From: Phylloscopus collybita
Taxonomy: Eukaryota; Chordata; Aves; Passeriformes; Phylloscopidae
Reading direction: 5' to 3'
DNA: 64,000 nucleotides
Assembly: GCA_027886175.1 (NCBI GenBank)
Contig: JAJNNQ010000006.1
Span: 3,782,001 to 3,846,000 of the forward strand
The notes beneath the pieces were generated by a model that saw only the letters and a list, made by a program, of their open reading frames with translations, searched no databases and was not told the origin of the DNA. The translations under genes were made by a program, and so were the position numbers. Each line of letters starts with the position of its first letter. Positions within the stretch are counted from its first letter, which is position 1. Shown here in pieces: positions 23,049 to 36,100 of the stretch.

Positions 23049-25119
23049 GGTGCAGCAGGCTAACTTTTTTCTATGTAATATCATAAAAAGCATACTGAGA
23101 TCACACTGGATAGTGGAATTATAAGACTATACTGTACCATTTTGTTGATGGATCTGTGTGCAATTTTCAGAAGCAGACAATTTAGTATCACATCTGTAAT
23201 CTATATGTGTATATTTAGAGATAGAAAACTGAGCTTTATTTTTCTCTTAAGAAAAGAATATTTCTAAACCTGACTTTTCTAGAGATGAGAAATTTTGAAA
23301 TCTATTTAAAAAGCCACTTTATGAAATAAGTAATTTTATTTAGTGTCCATAACCCTTTTTCAGACTGCTGTGATGAATTTCTCAGTGTGGTAAACACTCA
23401 GATACATTTATGATGCCCAGAGTAAGGGATACCATCATGTAGCTCATACCAATCAAATATTATTTAAGGTATAATAAATCAGAACAAAATTACCTGTCTG
23501 GTATTCAAAGGTTATGAGCAATAGAATTGTAGTACAAAGTCATTGACAAAAGGATAAAATCAGTACTGCAATCATGCTGTAATTATCCAGTTCTAGTCTT
23601 CTTACATATGAAAAATGGGTTGTAACAGTTTAATGAAACAGTGATAATAATTGTAAGCTCATATATTCAGATTTGACTTTTGTAGGAGGGCAAAGGAACA
23701 AAATTAACAAGTGATGAGAAGCCACCTTATGTTACTGTATCAGAAAAGATCTGTCATGATGTCTAAATCCATATGATGTAGCCAGAATAAAAACATCAGT
23801 ATGCAAAGTATAGTAAAAATGACTTAATTATTTTCTTTTTTGATGGCATCTTGAGAGTTATTAGTAGCATTTAAACATAGGCAACTGACATGGGAATTTC
23901 TGATCAGAACCAGGTTTCTGATCTGGATCTACCTTCAGAAGAGTTTCTTCCTTCTTCCAACATTCTGTTTCTCCTCTCTTTCTCTTTGTACTTTCTTAAT
24001 TTTCTCTTTGTCCTTTCTTATTTTTCTCTTTTTCTTCCTCTGCCCATCTCTCACTTCCTCCCCAGGTAATATAAAGCACCAAGAGGACTTCCAAATTACT
24101 CTTACAGTAATTACAGTGTACTCTTACAGCATATTTTTGCTATTCCCATTTTCATGCAAAATTAGGAAGTGTATGTTTAGATTATTAGCATTAATTAGAG
24201 TAAAATACTTCACAAGACACAAATGTATTCTTCATGCAAATAAAAGAGTTAAGTACCTCTGATTATCATGACATAATCAGAGAAAATTTAGCTCTCTCTC
24301 CAGCACAAAGTATCTTTTTGATGAATCATGAGTGTCTTTGGTTGTGTGGAGAGCTGGACCAAAACCAAACAAAATGCTGATGGTTCATTTTTTTTCTATC
24401 TCCCTGAAGTTTAAGATAGGGCAAAATTCATTACTTCAAAATATTCTAATTTGTACCTTTATCTGAAATGTGTAAAACTAATATCCATGAAGAAGAACCT
24501 GCAAATTAGTTCACCAAAAATGTAGAGACCTATTATGTGGCAACTTCCAAAAATGATTTTTGAAGTTGTAAAAGCCCTTAAATGTAATGTAAGTTTATTG
24601 TAAATACTTTCTGGTTGATCTTGCAGTCTTCTGGCAGGCAAAATTTTCCTTGATGCCAATGGGAGTTTTGCCATTATCAGAATTTCAGATGAAATCTTCT
24701 ACAAACAATCTAGTGGTCTAAAACATTAGCTTTTATTATCTCCATGAGAACTATATTGCTTATAAACTTCATAATAGCGAATAAATTTGTTCTTGACTTG
24801 TAGCTCTGAGAAAAGTAACGCAAATACAAGACCATATCCAAATCTTAATTATTTTTATAAGTAAGGAACTAAGTGCAATTTTTGTGCCTTGCTGATTTGC
24901 TGATTTGCCACATGCCTGCCAAGTAAGTCTGCCAGTATGTGGGTGCATTTGTTCTGTGGGAACAATTGCTCTGTACATATCTGGTTGGGAATTTGGAATA
25001 TCATGAAGGTGACTTAGATAATTTTACTTCTTAATACAATGGCCAATTTTATTTGTGTTAGGATTATACAACTTCTATGAAGTCTCTAGCCAGCCCTGTG
25101 TGATGCACACAGGGACTCT
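23049..25119. other. AT-rich non-coding stretch
   Basis: Nothing recognised beyond a T/C-rich patch at about 23945-24060. Confidence 0.5.
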
Positions 25120-25449
25120 AACAAGGATTTTTCTCTCCTGTGATGACAGCCTGAGACAGTTGGGGCTGCTCAAAAAGAGGAGGCTGGAGAGCACATAGTG
25201 ATATGACAAGGGGAATGGCCTTAAGTCAAACAGGGTAGGTTTAGATCAGGTATTGTGGTGAAATGCCTGACTCTAACCACTGGAATGTTGGTCAGAAAGG
25301 TTGTGGCTTCCCCATTCCTGGAGGTATTCAAGACTAGGCTGGGTGGGGCTTTGAGTAACCTGGTATAGCAGATGGTGTCCCTGCAGGAGGCAGGGGCTTT
25401 AAGATATACATGATCCTTAAGGTCCCTTCTGCACTAAACCATTCTATGA
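25120..25449 (+). mobile_element. CR1 LINE, 3'-terminal fragment
   Basis: It reads CCTGAGACAGTTGGGGCTGCTCAAAAAGAGGAGGCTGG (the LGLF..EKRRL-encoding block). Then come the GGTTGTGGCTTCCCCATTCCTGGAGGTATTCAAGACTAGGCTGG block, the GGTGTCCCTGCAGGAGGCAGGGG segment and the terminal AAGGTCCCTTCTGCACTAAACCATTCTATGA. The end ATTCTATGA is one unit of the CR1 3' tail repeat and fixes the 3' end at 25449. It is 5' truncated, as nearly all CR1 copies are, with internal deletions and no open frame. It is not as old as the 4270-5640 copy, judging by the better match. Confidence 0.88.
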
Positions 25450-26122
25450 ATTTTGTTTCCTATAAAAACTTGTCAAAAAACCTTGTCCTAAGCAGTATTT
25501 TCAAACCAACAAGGCACAGAAAAACAACCATTGTCCTTTTATTGTCTATTCAGCTTACGTGTAATAAAAATTATTTTTTTATTCAGTGTTAGTAGAGCTA
25601 TGTTTGTTAAACAACAGACATCAAACTGAGCAAAAAGCTTGTCAATGTAGTGTATAATGATAAGCATTTGAAGTATTCACAGTAACCATCCTATTGCACA
25701 ACAATCTCCCTGTGCCTCATTTCCTAGTCACTTCAAATACCATCATGCAGCATACTTCTCCACAAAACCTCATTTCCCAGTGCTGTGTAGCTGCTGTGAA
25801 ATGAGCCACTTCCCCTCAAAAATGAGTGGAAGGTTGTCAGAATGAAGTTAGATACCTCCCAGTGCTGTACATACCATAATAAAAAAAGGCAATGCTGTTA
25901 TTGCAACCCAGCCTTTACAGACAGCAAAAGTATAGCCTTCTCAACTGTGTTCTAGTAAGTCTTATAACTCACTGAGGATGGCTGGACAGGATCAGTTCTT
26001 GTAAAGTAAATTCCAAGAGAAAAACCAAGTGTATTAGAAACTATTCTGGTGTCTCAAAAGACATGTCTTCCTAGACCAGCTCAAAATTAAAATTCCATTT
26101 TACTGGAATTCTGACATAGCAA
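25450..26122. other. AT-rich non-coding stretch
   Basis: Nothing recognised. Confidence 0.5.
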
Positions 26123-26223
26123 GTTTGGGTTTTTTTGGTGGGTTTTGTTGGGTTTTTTTTAGTTTTTTGTTTGGTTGGTTGGTTGGTTGGTTGGTTTGGT
26201 TTTTTTTGGTTTTTTTTTTTTTT
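26123..26223. repeat. TTGG microsatellite in a G/T-rich tract
   Basis: The core at about 26169-26199 is tandem TTGG. It is flanked by T-rich sequence broken by GG and GGG (GGTGGGTTTTGTTGGG at 26138-26152) and ends in a T run. The long K/P/T/N frame on the minus strand and the F/G/W frame on the plus strand are translations of this repeat and not proteins. Confidence 0.95.
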
Positions 26224-27989
26224 CCTCTGGGTCATATGTAGGAAGAAAAAAAATCCAAACACTAAAAACTATAGTTACTCAGAATGGAATATTAAGGATA
26301 TCTATCTTAACATATGTCTGAATGTCTCAGCACTCTGGCCAAATACTATTGTTTGATGATTATATATTACCAGTAATATTACAATTACATTATATTGAAC
26401 CAATTTTTACTTGTATTAACAAATAAAAAAAACTGTGCTGGTTTTTGCCCATTCCATCATTTTAATATGATGGAATTGTAACTCAGTATCATTTGAATTT
26501 GATAAATTTTATCCTGTCTGTATTGCAGATGAAAACATATGCATTACATACACTTATATTAAATTACATTACTTCCACAAATTAGTAAGGTATTTTGACA
26601 CTCTCTGTGGAAAACTTACATTGATTTTGTCTGTGATTTCAAATGTATTCTAAAACTCAATGAGCAGTGAAAGGATAACACAAGTTATTTGAATCTCCAG
26701 AGTCCCTTTAATTGGTTGCTTCTTCCGGCTGACATCCTTGGTTGTTCAACACACAGGATGCTGGAACCAAAATATGAGGAACTGAATATGAGGTTGTCAG
26801 TTTCTTGGAATAAGTTACTTCTCAAAGGCAACTGTTCACTGTAGAGGAGAGAGAAGGTAATCTGACTTCAGGAATACTGTCATCCAGCAAAGGGTTTGTG
26901 CATTTTGTGGCATTCTGAGTGAACCTTCAGAACCACCAAAAGTCTGTTCTGATGCCTGGATTATTCAGAATTTCCATTTAGATTTAATACTTGTAGCTTA
27001 TGGTAGCATAATCAAAACAAGGTATCAATTATATTTTAGAAATTAGAGTTTGGGTGCCAAGTTCAGGAAAAAGATGTTTGCTCAGCTCTGTCCAGAACAA
27101 CACTGAAATACTTCCCACTGCTCTGTTAGTGTTCCTTCCCATCACCCTACCTAAAAAAAAACTATCCCATGTGAATATTAAGCTGTGAAATCTTCAGATT
27201 CTCTGACTTATAGTAATGCTTTTGGAGCTGTTTACTATACAGTCCTAAGCTCTGATCCCAGAACCCTACAATGAATTCCATTATTTCAAAGATATATGCA
27301 TTTATTTATCTCTGCTCTAGCAAAAAATACTTGCAACAACTTTTGCAAATATTTCTCAAGTTGTAGAAGGAATATCTTTATTGATTTTACTTTCTTTTAA
27401 TGAGTATTCACAAGAAACACAAGGAGCTTAAACTAGCCTAGTTCAGCAGAAATTCAATTCCCAGCCGTAGAAAAGATGTTTTATCCATAAAATCCACAAG
27501 GGGTAAGATAGAAGTAAAGCCAGTTGTTTTATTTTTTCATTTGTATTCAAATCCTATTTGTTTAAATTATGTCATTGTAGTGCCTGATCTTTTAACTTTC
27601 AATAAGCTTCTGTATATACATATGTATATATAAATATCTTCCTAAAATAATCTGTCTCTGAATGTATGTATGTATGTATTGAGGTCTGTGTGCACTTGTA
27701 CATGGTTATACATACTGGTAAATTCATTTATGTTTCTGTGTTTATATACCCATATGTACATAAATATTTTTACTGCTTCTTGAAAGCTGGTAATGTGTCT
27801 TTGGTAAAGGAATGCTAAAGACATTGATTTTCCTCATATCTAATTTCTTGAAATTTACACTTAAAACTAGAAAGCCTGCAAATTCACCTTGAAAAATCTG
27901 CATTTCAGCAAAAGAAATTTTCTGTCACCTAAGAGAGGACTTAACATTTCTCTTCTGAGGTTCCATGCTCCATGTTCCGTGCTCCATGA
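26224..27989. other. AT-rich non-coding stretch
   Basis: No gene recognised. A short ATGT repeat lies at about 27662-27680, within T/A/G-rich sequence. Confidence 0.5.
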
Positions 27990-28390
27990 GGGTCCTCTCA
28001 GCTCATTTCTCCAGCCTGCTGAAGTTCTTCTGGATGGCAGAACAGACTTCTGGCATATCAACCACTCCTCTGGGCATTGTTTGCTCAGGAAACTTGTTAA
28101 AGTGTGCCCTGCACCATCATTCAGATCATTAATGAAGATGTTAAGCAGCTTCGGACCCACTACTGATCCTGGGGTAGACTGTTAGTGACTGATCTCTTTG
28201 TACCACTGCCCACCGGACTGAGTCTTCCAGTCTGCTTTCAACCTACCCTACTGTCTTCTCCTCCCACCTCTACATCAACACTCTATTAACAACTTTTGTG
28301 ACGCAGTGTCCAAAGTTTTACTGACATCAAGGTAGACAATATCCACAATACCCACTTCTTTCCCCTGCTCTACCAAGTCTGAATCAACAT
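27990..28390 (-). mobile_element. CR1 fragment covering reverse-transcriptase palm, minus orientation
   Basis: On the minus strand about 28350-28300 reads VDIVYLDVSKTLDT, which is RT motif A with its catalytic Asp in the YLD context (usual form YLDFSKAFDT). Further on, about 28162-28100 reads MGPKLLNIFINDLNDGA, the segment after motif B and before the FADD box. The FADD box itself is destroyed (the frame continues HTLTSFLSKQC). Stops and frameshifts lie between the blocks. It is an internal slice of ORF2 that lacks the 3' tail, so it is either deleted at the 3' side or a split copy. Confidence 0.8.
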
Positions 28391-30298
28391 GAATCAATCA
28401 ACAGACTTGTTCAGCACCCAGAATCTCCACACTTCACCATTTTTATTTATTTTTTCAAAATAAAAATAGAAAGTTTTAATTTATAAATAGTTATTTCAAA
28501 ATCCAGAATTTGAGCCTTTTTATCTCAAATATGTCCTTGATCCTCATCTCATGTGTATAAAAAGAAAAATGTAATGAATAATCTCTCTTTCCTCTATGTC
28601 TTTATCTAGCCTATAGGTTGCATTATTTTGCTGGGTTTTGTTGTTTGCTTGCGTTTTTTTATTTTCTTTTCCTGGGTTGGGGAAGGAGGCTTGAGGCTAT
28701 TTGCCTTTTTGTGGCTGTATGAAAGTTAAATCCATATATACAAAGCTTAAAGGAAAGCTACAGAGAATGCAATTATTGCATAACTTATACAAATACTTGC
28801 ATGCATGACAGTAACTCTTCACAGTTAGATGTCCAGATACTGTCAGATATTTCACATGATCTTTATTCCATTGGTCAAGAGTTTCAGAGCCTCACTAGAG
28901 TGCTATGCCTTGGGAGGTCAGGATCATGCAGGGAAAGACAATTTTTCTGCCAGTTAGTGCCAATCCTGTAGAGAGCCTTAATACTAGAGGAGAATCCTTG
29001 ATTTGGTCTCTGAATTTCATGAGGAGATAATGGACCACTGGGGTGATGTGCTCATCATGACCTCTGCTGCTAAGCAGATGAGCTTACACGGCCTATAATA
29101 CCTGGAGACTTTTTTAGGTTGCTCAGTGCATGATTCAGGGCAGCAGCGTGAAGCTGGGTTTCCGTCTCAGCGTAAACATCCCACTGCATTATACATTTTT
29201 TTTTTTTAAGGAATCTTTAAAGTTTGATAACTAAGTACTCAAAAGTTTTACATGAAAAAATATGAAGTGGAAGGCCTATAATAAATCTTCTGGTTTAGAT
29301 TAGCCAGAAAATCAAAATGAAAATATTTCAGTAAATTCCAAAGACGTTTCCCAATCTTCAAGTTAAAATGGCAGTCATGGACTGGACCTAACAAGTATGT
29401 AAGGATACCATTGTCTGCCTTCTTATTATCCATACAATAGTTCGCAACACAACATACTCCTAACACAGTAAATGGAAAGTTAGGTTGTTGAAGGATAGCA
29501 ATCCAAATAACTCATTCCCAGAATGATTTTGATCCTTACATTTTCCTTCACTACAATCTCTCTGTGAGGCCCAAGAGATAAAAACTCATCTTCTCTTGCT
29601 AACTAATCAGATTCTATCAATGCAATCACGCCCTTCTCCCCATAAATATCATCTTAGAAAGAATTCTTCAACTATGTAGTGCTATTTCTGTGATTTACTA
29701 TGTGCAATCATCATGTTATACTGGTCTTGAGAGTCCTGAGATCAATTTGGTTTACATATTTGGTTAATTTCAAAAATGTAAAGCCAATTTCTTATCACAA
29801 TTTTTTAAATCAAATATAGGTTTGAATAGAAAATTAAATGTACTCCTGAGATGACAAAATCTCATTCTTCTACAGATTCTGGAACATGTACTTTTTAATG
29901 GTATTTACATGAGTATTGACAAGTTCATATCAGGCAGTATGTACCTCCCGAAAAAGATTTTTTTCTTCTGAAATACAATTAATACATTTGAAAATTACAC
30001 AAGAGTCTATAAACCTGAAGAGGGAAGACACTTGACAAGAAAACAACTTAATTACATATCAAAACCAATTAAGATATACCTTTCAAGATTTTCGGGATTT
30101 TTTTTAATAAGAAATTTTGTTCCATGGGCTTATTCCAATGTGGTGGCTGTCTGTAATGCTACTATGTTTCCCAAGTGAAATGCAGGGAACAAGTAGCTCA
30201 GGGAGTGATAAAATCATCCCAGGCACAAGAGATTACTTTTAGATGATTACCCTGCAGACTCATTTGCTTATACTCTGAAATAATCTGTTGTGAGGAGG
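28391..30298. other. AT-rich non-coding stretch
   Basis: No gene recognised. The piece at 28860-29190 is GC-richer than its surroundings and may be an old unrecognised repeat or a conserved non-coding element, but no motif supports either. Confidence 0.45.
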
Positions 30299-30429
30299 TT
30301 TTTTGGTTGGTTTTGGTGTTTTGTTTTTGTGTTTTGGTTTTTTGTGGGTTTTTTGGGTTTTTTTTTTGGGGGGGGGTTTGTTTTGTTTTGGTTTTTTGTT
30401 TGTTTTGGTTTTTTGTTTGTTGTTGTTTT
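30299..30429. repeat. G/T-rich low-complexity tract with G-quadruplex potential
   Basis: TTTTGG, GGTGTTTTG and TTTTTGT units repeat for 130 bases. GGG runs occur at 30346-30348 and 30355-30357, and nine G at 30368-30376. The nine can be split into two runs, giving four. The minus strand translates to a lysine/threonine/proline/glutamine-rich frame that is an artefact. Confidence 0.95.
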
Positions 30430-30659
30430 AATTTACTGGTACAATTAAGATTCACATTATGATTTACATTTGGGATAAATTTTGCTTGACTCATTTTTTC
30501 ACTTTGTTGAGGACCATGAATTGAAATTGTTCTTTATAGGTGCTTCCTTCAAAGCATTGCTCTGTCACCACAAAGGATTCTGTACTGCGGTGATGCACAG
30601 GTGAGTTTGAATAAATGCCCTTTTCAAACAGCTATTAAGTACTCTCCCTTTTTCTTGTA
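30430..30659. other. short unclassified stretch
   Basis: Nothing recognised between the G/T tract and the CR1 copy. Confidence 0.5.
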
Positions 30660-31235
30660 GAATCATGGATTCATTTAGGTACGAAAAGACCATTAAGATC
30701 ATTGAGTCCAGCTATTAACCTAGCACTGCCAAATCCACCACTAAGCCATGTCTCTAAGCACCATATCCTCACATATTTTAAATATCACACAGGACTTCCC
30801 ATTCCAGTACTTCATAACCCTTACAGGTAAGAAATAGAAAGATTGTTTCCTAATACCCGATCTAAACCTTCCCAGGCACAACTCGAGGCCACTTCCACTT
30901 GTACTATTGCATGGGAGAAGAGATTCACCCTCACTTCACCACAGTCTCCTTTCAGGTAGGTATGGAGAGCCACAAGATCTTCCCCTAAGCCTCCTTTTCT
31001 CCAGGTTAAACAATCCTAGCTTGCTCAGTAGCTCCTCATCAGATTGGTAGCACAAACATTTCACCAGTTCCATTGCCCTTCTCTGGATGTGCTCCAGCAT
31101 CTCAATGCCTCTCTTGTAATGAGGGGCCCAGAACTGCACACAGGATTTGAACTGTGGCAACACCAGTGCCAAATGCAAAGGTCAAATCTCTTTCTTAGTC
31201 CTGCTGGCCTCAGTATTTCTTATACAATACAACTT
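30660..31235 (-). mobile_element. CR1 LINE, 3'-terminal ~575 bp, minus orientation
   Basis: The plus strand begins GAATCATGGATTCATTTAGGTACGAAAAGACC, the antisense of the CR1 3' end. It runs through CCTCCTTTTCTCCAGGTTAAACAATCC and GCCCTTCTCTGGATGTGCTCCAGCATCTC to AGTCCTGCTGGCCTCAGTATTTCTTATACA. The minus-strand frame 31178-30936 carries CVQFWAPHYKRGIEMLEHIQ, RRAMELVKCL and LGLFNLEKRRLRG. These are textbook blocks of the CR1 ORF2 C-terminal domain after the reverse transcriptase. It is 5' truncated and the frame breaks downstream. It is one of the best preserved copies here. Confidence 0.95.
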
Positions 31236-33007
31236 TTGATATTACTCACAAGTAGTATAGGTTCAGGTGCCAAGAATTAAACAGTTTCCATATAATGAGT
31301 TACTAGTGTTTATCAATTTTGTTTATTTATTCATGAATAAAGTGTTTTGTTTTTTCTCTGTGTTCCAGTAAAATTGCATCATCTCTTCACTCAGTAGATG
31401 CCTTAATTGTTGTATCAGAGCAATACTGTTGCCATGACACAACAAACGTTCCAACTGTGCAAGGGAATGGGAAAAGTCACAGACACTTTTGAACGATAGT
31501 GACTTTCAAACTCTGTTGTTTGCTTCATTCAGAGAAGAGTCAGAACATGCTGCTGGCTGGTAGAGATATGTGTGATGAATTCCCTGGTCCCTGCTTCAGC
31601 TTCTTGACACATGCAGCTCCTGCTGATAGAGGCCCCTGAAAGAAGATCCCTTAAAATGTACTGAAGTATTTCCACTAAATAAAACAACCAATATGATGTA
31701 CTCTTATACCTTCAAATATATCAAGCCTGCAGAAATATTGATTCCTGGAATGTGATAATAGGTAGAATACCTAGAGGTCAGTTCTGTTGCATAAAGGAAA
31801 AGGAGGATCCGTACACTAGGAAAAACTTCCCAGTGTGCTGCTCCAGAATAGGCTCCCGTAGATCCTGCTGTCATATCTATCAGCACATGCACAATTTTTT
31901 CATTTTACAAGGTATGGCACTAGTTGTCTAGTCAAGCAATTCAGTTCATCCTCTAGTAAAATTAATGAATGGAGTTTAGAGAGCTAAATACAGGCATTTA
32001 GCTTATTGGTTTGGGGAGATGTTTCATGTTATGCAACATTAAAAACTCAATTCAGAGCAATAACTGAAGGAAAGTTTACGAATTGTTGAAGTAAGCAAAA
32101 AGGAAAGAAGTCAGGAAAGTTTTATTCTCTTATTTTTCAGTATTGTATAAATCCTCACAGCAGGGGAAAGAAATGAAGAATATGTAAACCTGATGAGGAA
32201 TATATAACACTCCATGTAGAATGAAGTACTCCTTTTTCCCTGTATCTACTTCATACATATATTCATCCTAAAATCATTTCTTGGTACCACTATGCACCAC
32301 AATGTCCTTGTGCATTATAATGCATAGGCCGAAATTGGTGGTTCTTAATTGAGTGGAACTACCACTGAAAACAACAGGATTTCATTTCATTAAGGACTGC
32401 AAAATATGTCCCCCTGTGTGCACTTCTTTGTTCATGGTTAGTCACACACTAAGTCATGCAAAAGCTCTTTTTAATTACATTTTCAGATGGTGACGTAATT
32501 GGTTGGAACAATCAATACCTTGCTTGGTTCCTGAAGGTGAGGCTTACCAAATGAGACCACTGTCATGCTTATTCTGAAATATAAAACCTTTAAAATACTT
32601 TTCAATAGATAATTATTATTTATTACAATTTTCATTCAAATAAATAGAAAATAAGATACAATTTTGATACTTTTTTGAGTCTGACAGGATTCTCAAAATA
32701 TTGGAAATACATAATAACTCATGCCTTATTTTTAGTATAATTCAACCAAAAAAACCTAAACTCCTTAAGAAAACTAGATACTGACACCACAGAAAAGTTG
32801 TACCTAGAACTTTGTAAAGTATAGATACATGTTCAACAAGTTTCAAAGCAGCCAATTTTAATGAAGGGGATTTTTTTTTTGGTGCTCAATTCAGCTGAAA
32901 AAAGAGAGTAGGACAACCTGAAAAGGGGGCCGAGAGGAATCCATGACAACCCCAATGTGAAAAGGTATTTGAGAAAAAACATTTTGATTAATTTTTTTAA
33001 CTATGGC
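31236..33007. other. AT-rich non-coding stretch
   Basis: Nothing recognised. Confidence 0.5.
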
Positions 33008-33111
33008 CAAAAAAACCACAAACCCACAAAAACCCTAAAAACAAACAAAAAAAACAAACACCCCAAAACACGCACACACACAAAAAAACCCACCCAAAAA
33101 CCCAAACCCAC
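33008..33111. repeat. A/C-rich low-complexity tract
   Basis: AAAAACC, AAAACAAAC and a short CACACA stretch repeat for about 100 bases. It is the opposite-strand equivalent of the G/T tracts at 26.1 and 30.3 kb (GGGTTTT on the minus strand). Confidence 0.95.
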
Positions 33112-36100
33112 TTGACTTCATTATGGATTTCTTTTCCTAACATAAACAATCTCAACATCCTGAATTTAACTAAGCATTTGGGTCAAAAGAGGTACAACAT
33201 ATAAAACTTAAGTAGGTTTGAACAGCAGTAAATTGAGAAAAAGTACTGAAGGCATCAATCTTATTCATCCATCCTTTTATTCCCAATCAATTTACAATAC
33301 CATCTGGAAGATTACTAATTTAATCCAGCTCATGATGGGGTATAACATGTTTTATCTTAACCTGTTTACTTTTCTCAGACTGAAATCTGGTTTCACATAA
33401 GTTGACTGATCTAGATCACTATGACTTTAAGGTAGAAAAGGAAAAGGAAATGGAGGGAGGGATTTGTGCTCGTTGTAACTCATATTCCTCTCATGTTTCT
33501 TACTAACAAAATTCATACTGAGGTGAAACTGAATGCAGTCATCAGAGGAGCCCGTGTCTCTGCCATCACCCGAGGTACTGTATTGGATGAATTCGGTGAT
33601 CCAAGAAGGGTAGTAACACTTTTATGTATACTGAGCTTCGTTTCTAGATGCCTTCAAGGCTTTTCCAACTGAGCATATTTGACTATTGAAAGTGGAAAAT
33701 GCTTGAAAATCTAATAAAGAAGAGTTGAAATCATTTATGAGTAGCAATCAATTTTCTGATGTGTAAATTATTTACTGTACTTAATGACTTGTGGACTGTG
33801 TTAAACAATAACCATATGCTCCAGTAGAATGTCTTTTGTCTTTTGTAATGCATGTTTGTAGATGTAGGGCAATAAAATACGCTGCCAAAACTGTATTTCC
33901 CTCCTCTCCCATGCAGCTACTTAAGAGAAGTCTTATAAGAGTAGGAAGACAGGGAAAATTATAAAACTGCCTTTGAAAATGGTGTATTACTGATGGCAAT
34001 TTTTTTTGTTCTTCACACAACAGGATTTATGGAGCACTGTGGTTTGAAACAATAAATACAATGAATAAATAATAAAATCTTTCCTACCTCCCACACTTCC
34101 TTATCCTTAATGATAGTTGCTAAGTTGTGACAAAGCATACGCAGGTTGAAATCTTGGCATTGGTATACTTGGTGAGGTGACATTCTCTGACCTCAGCAGG
34201 TACCATTTTTCCCTTTAAAAACCTGTTTTTGTAGTATATTTAGAAGTGATTGCTGCTGCTCCAGGGTGTTTCACCAACGTTTTTCTCAAGACTGTGTCAC
34301 TGTTTCTAATTCTGTTGTTCTAATTCTAATATCCATGGAAGTGAAGAGTGTCACTGAACTTTATCTGATCCTGAAGACAGTTAAGAGAGGCAGGATCAGA
34401 ACCATGATATGTATGGTAGTTTTTGTTAGTTGCTGACCTCCCTTCTAATACTGGCATGTAAAACTGCTTGCTTCAGTTTAATTAATTTTTGAAAGGAGAA
34501 GGTCTAAAATTGCTGTCTGAGAGCTATAAGTTATATGATTTCATAGCCAAAAATTTGGATTTGCATGGGAAAATTAACTTCACAGACATAAATTGAACTA
34601 AGCCCTATCCAGAAAATAATTGGAATCTGCTTCAATTATATTAATTAGTAGGCTTAAAGGATACAGATCCATTGCCTAACTATGCACTTCACCCACCATC
34701 ATCTTCACAGGGAGCATGTGTATTAAAATGGTGTTCAGAAAATATTCAAGCTACCCTGTTTTACAGTGGTTGAACAGGTAATTTGTAGGGTGTATGCAGC
34801 CAAGATATAAATGTGCCCATGTCATTCATTATACAACACACAGATGAATGCCATTCTTTGAAGAGAAAGTTTGTGTTTAAAAAGGAAAACAAACAAAACA
34901 GAAGTTAATACTGAATAGTATATGGAACAGAGATGTCTGACCAGTAAATTGAGTTTGCTCTGCCAGAGCTCAAGAAAAGAGCAGGACTGAAAATCTACCT
35001 GGCAAGCAACTCTCAATACCATTGGACTAAATTAGAGCATATTTTCTTGGGCTCAGCACAGCAGTGACTGAAATTTCAACAAGAGGTCCTTTGGGGTTTT
35101 GATACAATGAACTCTTGTCTGCTCTTAGCACACCAGTCAGTACTGCCCCATGATAATCACTCACAGGCAGAAGGGTTCTTCAGTAGACTGCCTTAAAGCA
35201 ATGTTAAATATAATTTATGCCACACCCTCCTTATTCTACAGATGCAGAAGGTACTCTTTATGGTCAAGGTGAGCAGAAGCCTTCTGGGCTATGGGAGGGC
35301 AGTACTGTATTAGCTAGCATCTTATGCTGACATTAAGGAACATTAAACAGCCATTGAAGGCCAGTTTTGTCTCACCTAACTTTCATCTCCAAAATGGAAG
35401 GCCTAGAATAAAGTTATCTCCTGTTGAGAAAAGCAACCCACAGAACTCAACTCACTCCAGGTACCTTCACGTAACCAATAGGGTGGGATGAATAATTGGA
35501 ATAATGTCTCTAAATCCACTGCTTATACATAATTAATGCTGTCCCTTGGATCCATTTAGTGCAGGTCTGAGACACAAGTTCTAGAGTGTCTGAGGAACTA
35601 GTCCAACCTTGAACCATCCTTAAGAACAGGGGAAAGGTAAAAGCATCGTACTTGTCATCTTTCCATAGAGATACACATCTGTACACCTAAATATTATGCC
35701 CTGGGTGTTTAAATTTGGTATACTGTCTTTTACACACACTGTGAAACTTCTCTAAATGTCATGTTAGGACTTGTCAGCAAAACCACTGAGCAAGTTTCTT
35801 TGCTTTGTAATTTTTATTAACTTCAGAATCTTGAAGGATTGAAGGATAAGAGCTGTTGGTCTCACCTTTCTATGTGAGAAAATAACTATTCTCTGGATTT
35901 ACTTCTTTTAAATGAATTTGTGATAGAAAATTAGTCAGGAGTTGACTTCCATATTGAATCAGACAACAGATAGACCCCCTAGCAAGCAGTAAGAAAAAAG
36001 CTGAAGTATAGATCTATGTAACTTAATTGCATTTGTTATTGTCATTCTCAAAATTTAGGGCTGGACTGTAACTGAATTTCTTCTTATATAAGAGATAAAA

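Noticed and set aside
27889..28185. 98-codon plus-strand frame
   Set aside because: Antisense to the CR1 palm fragment.
30198..30494. 98-codon minus-strand frame rich in K, Q, T, N and P
   Set aside because: It is a translation of the G/T low-complexity tract.
35242..35268. Possible 27-base microexon (CTACAG before, GTGAGC after)
   Set aside because: The splice words are good, but a 27-base open frame carries no coding signal and such pairs arise by chance in 64 kb.
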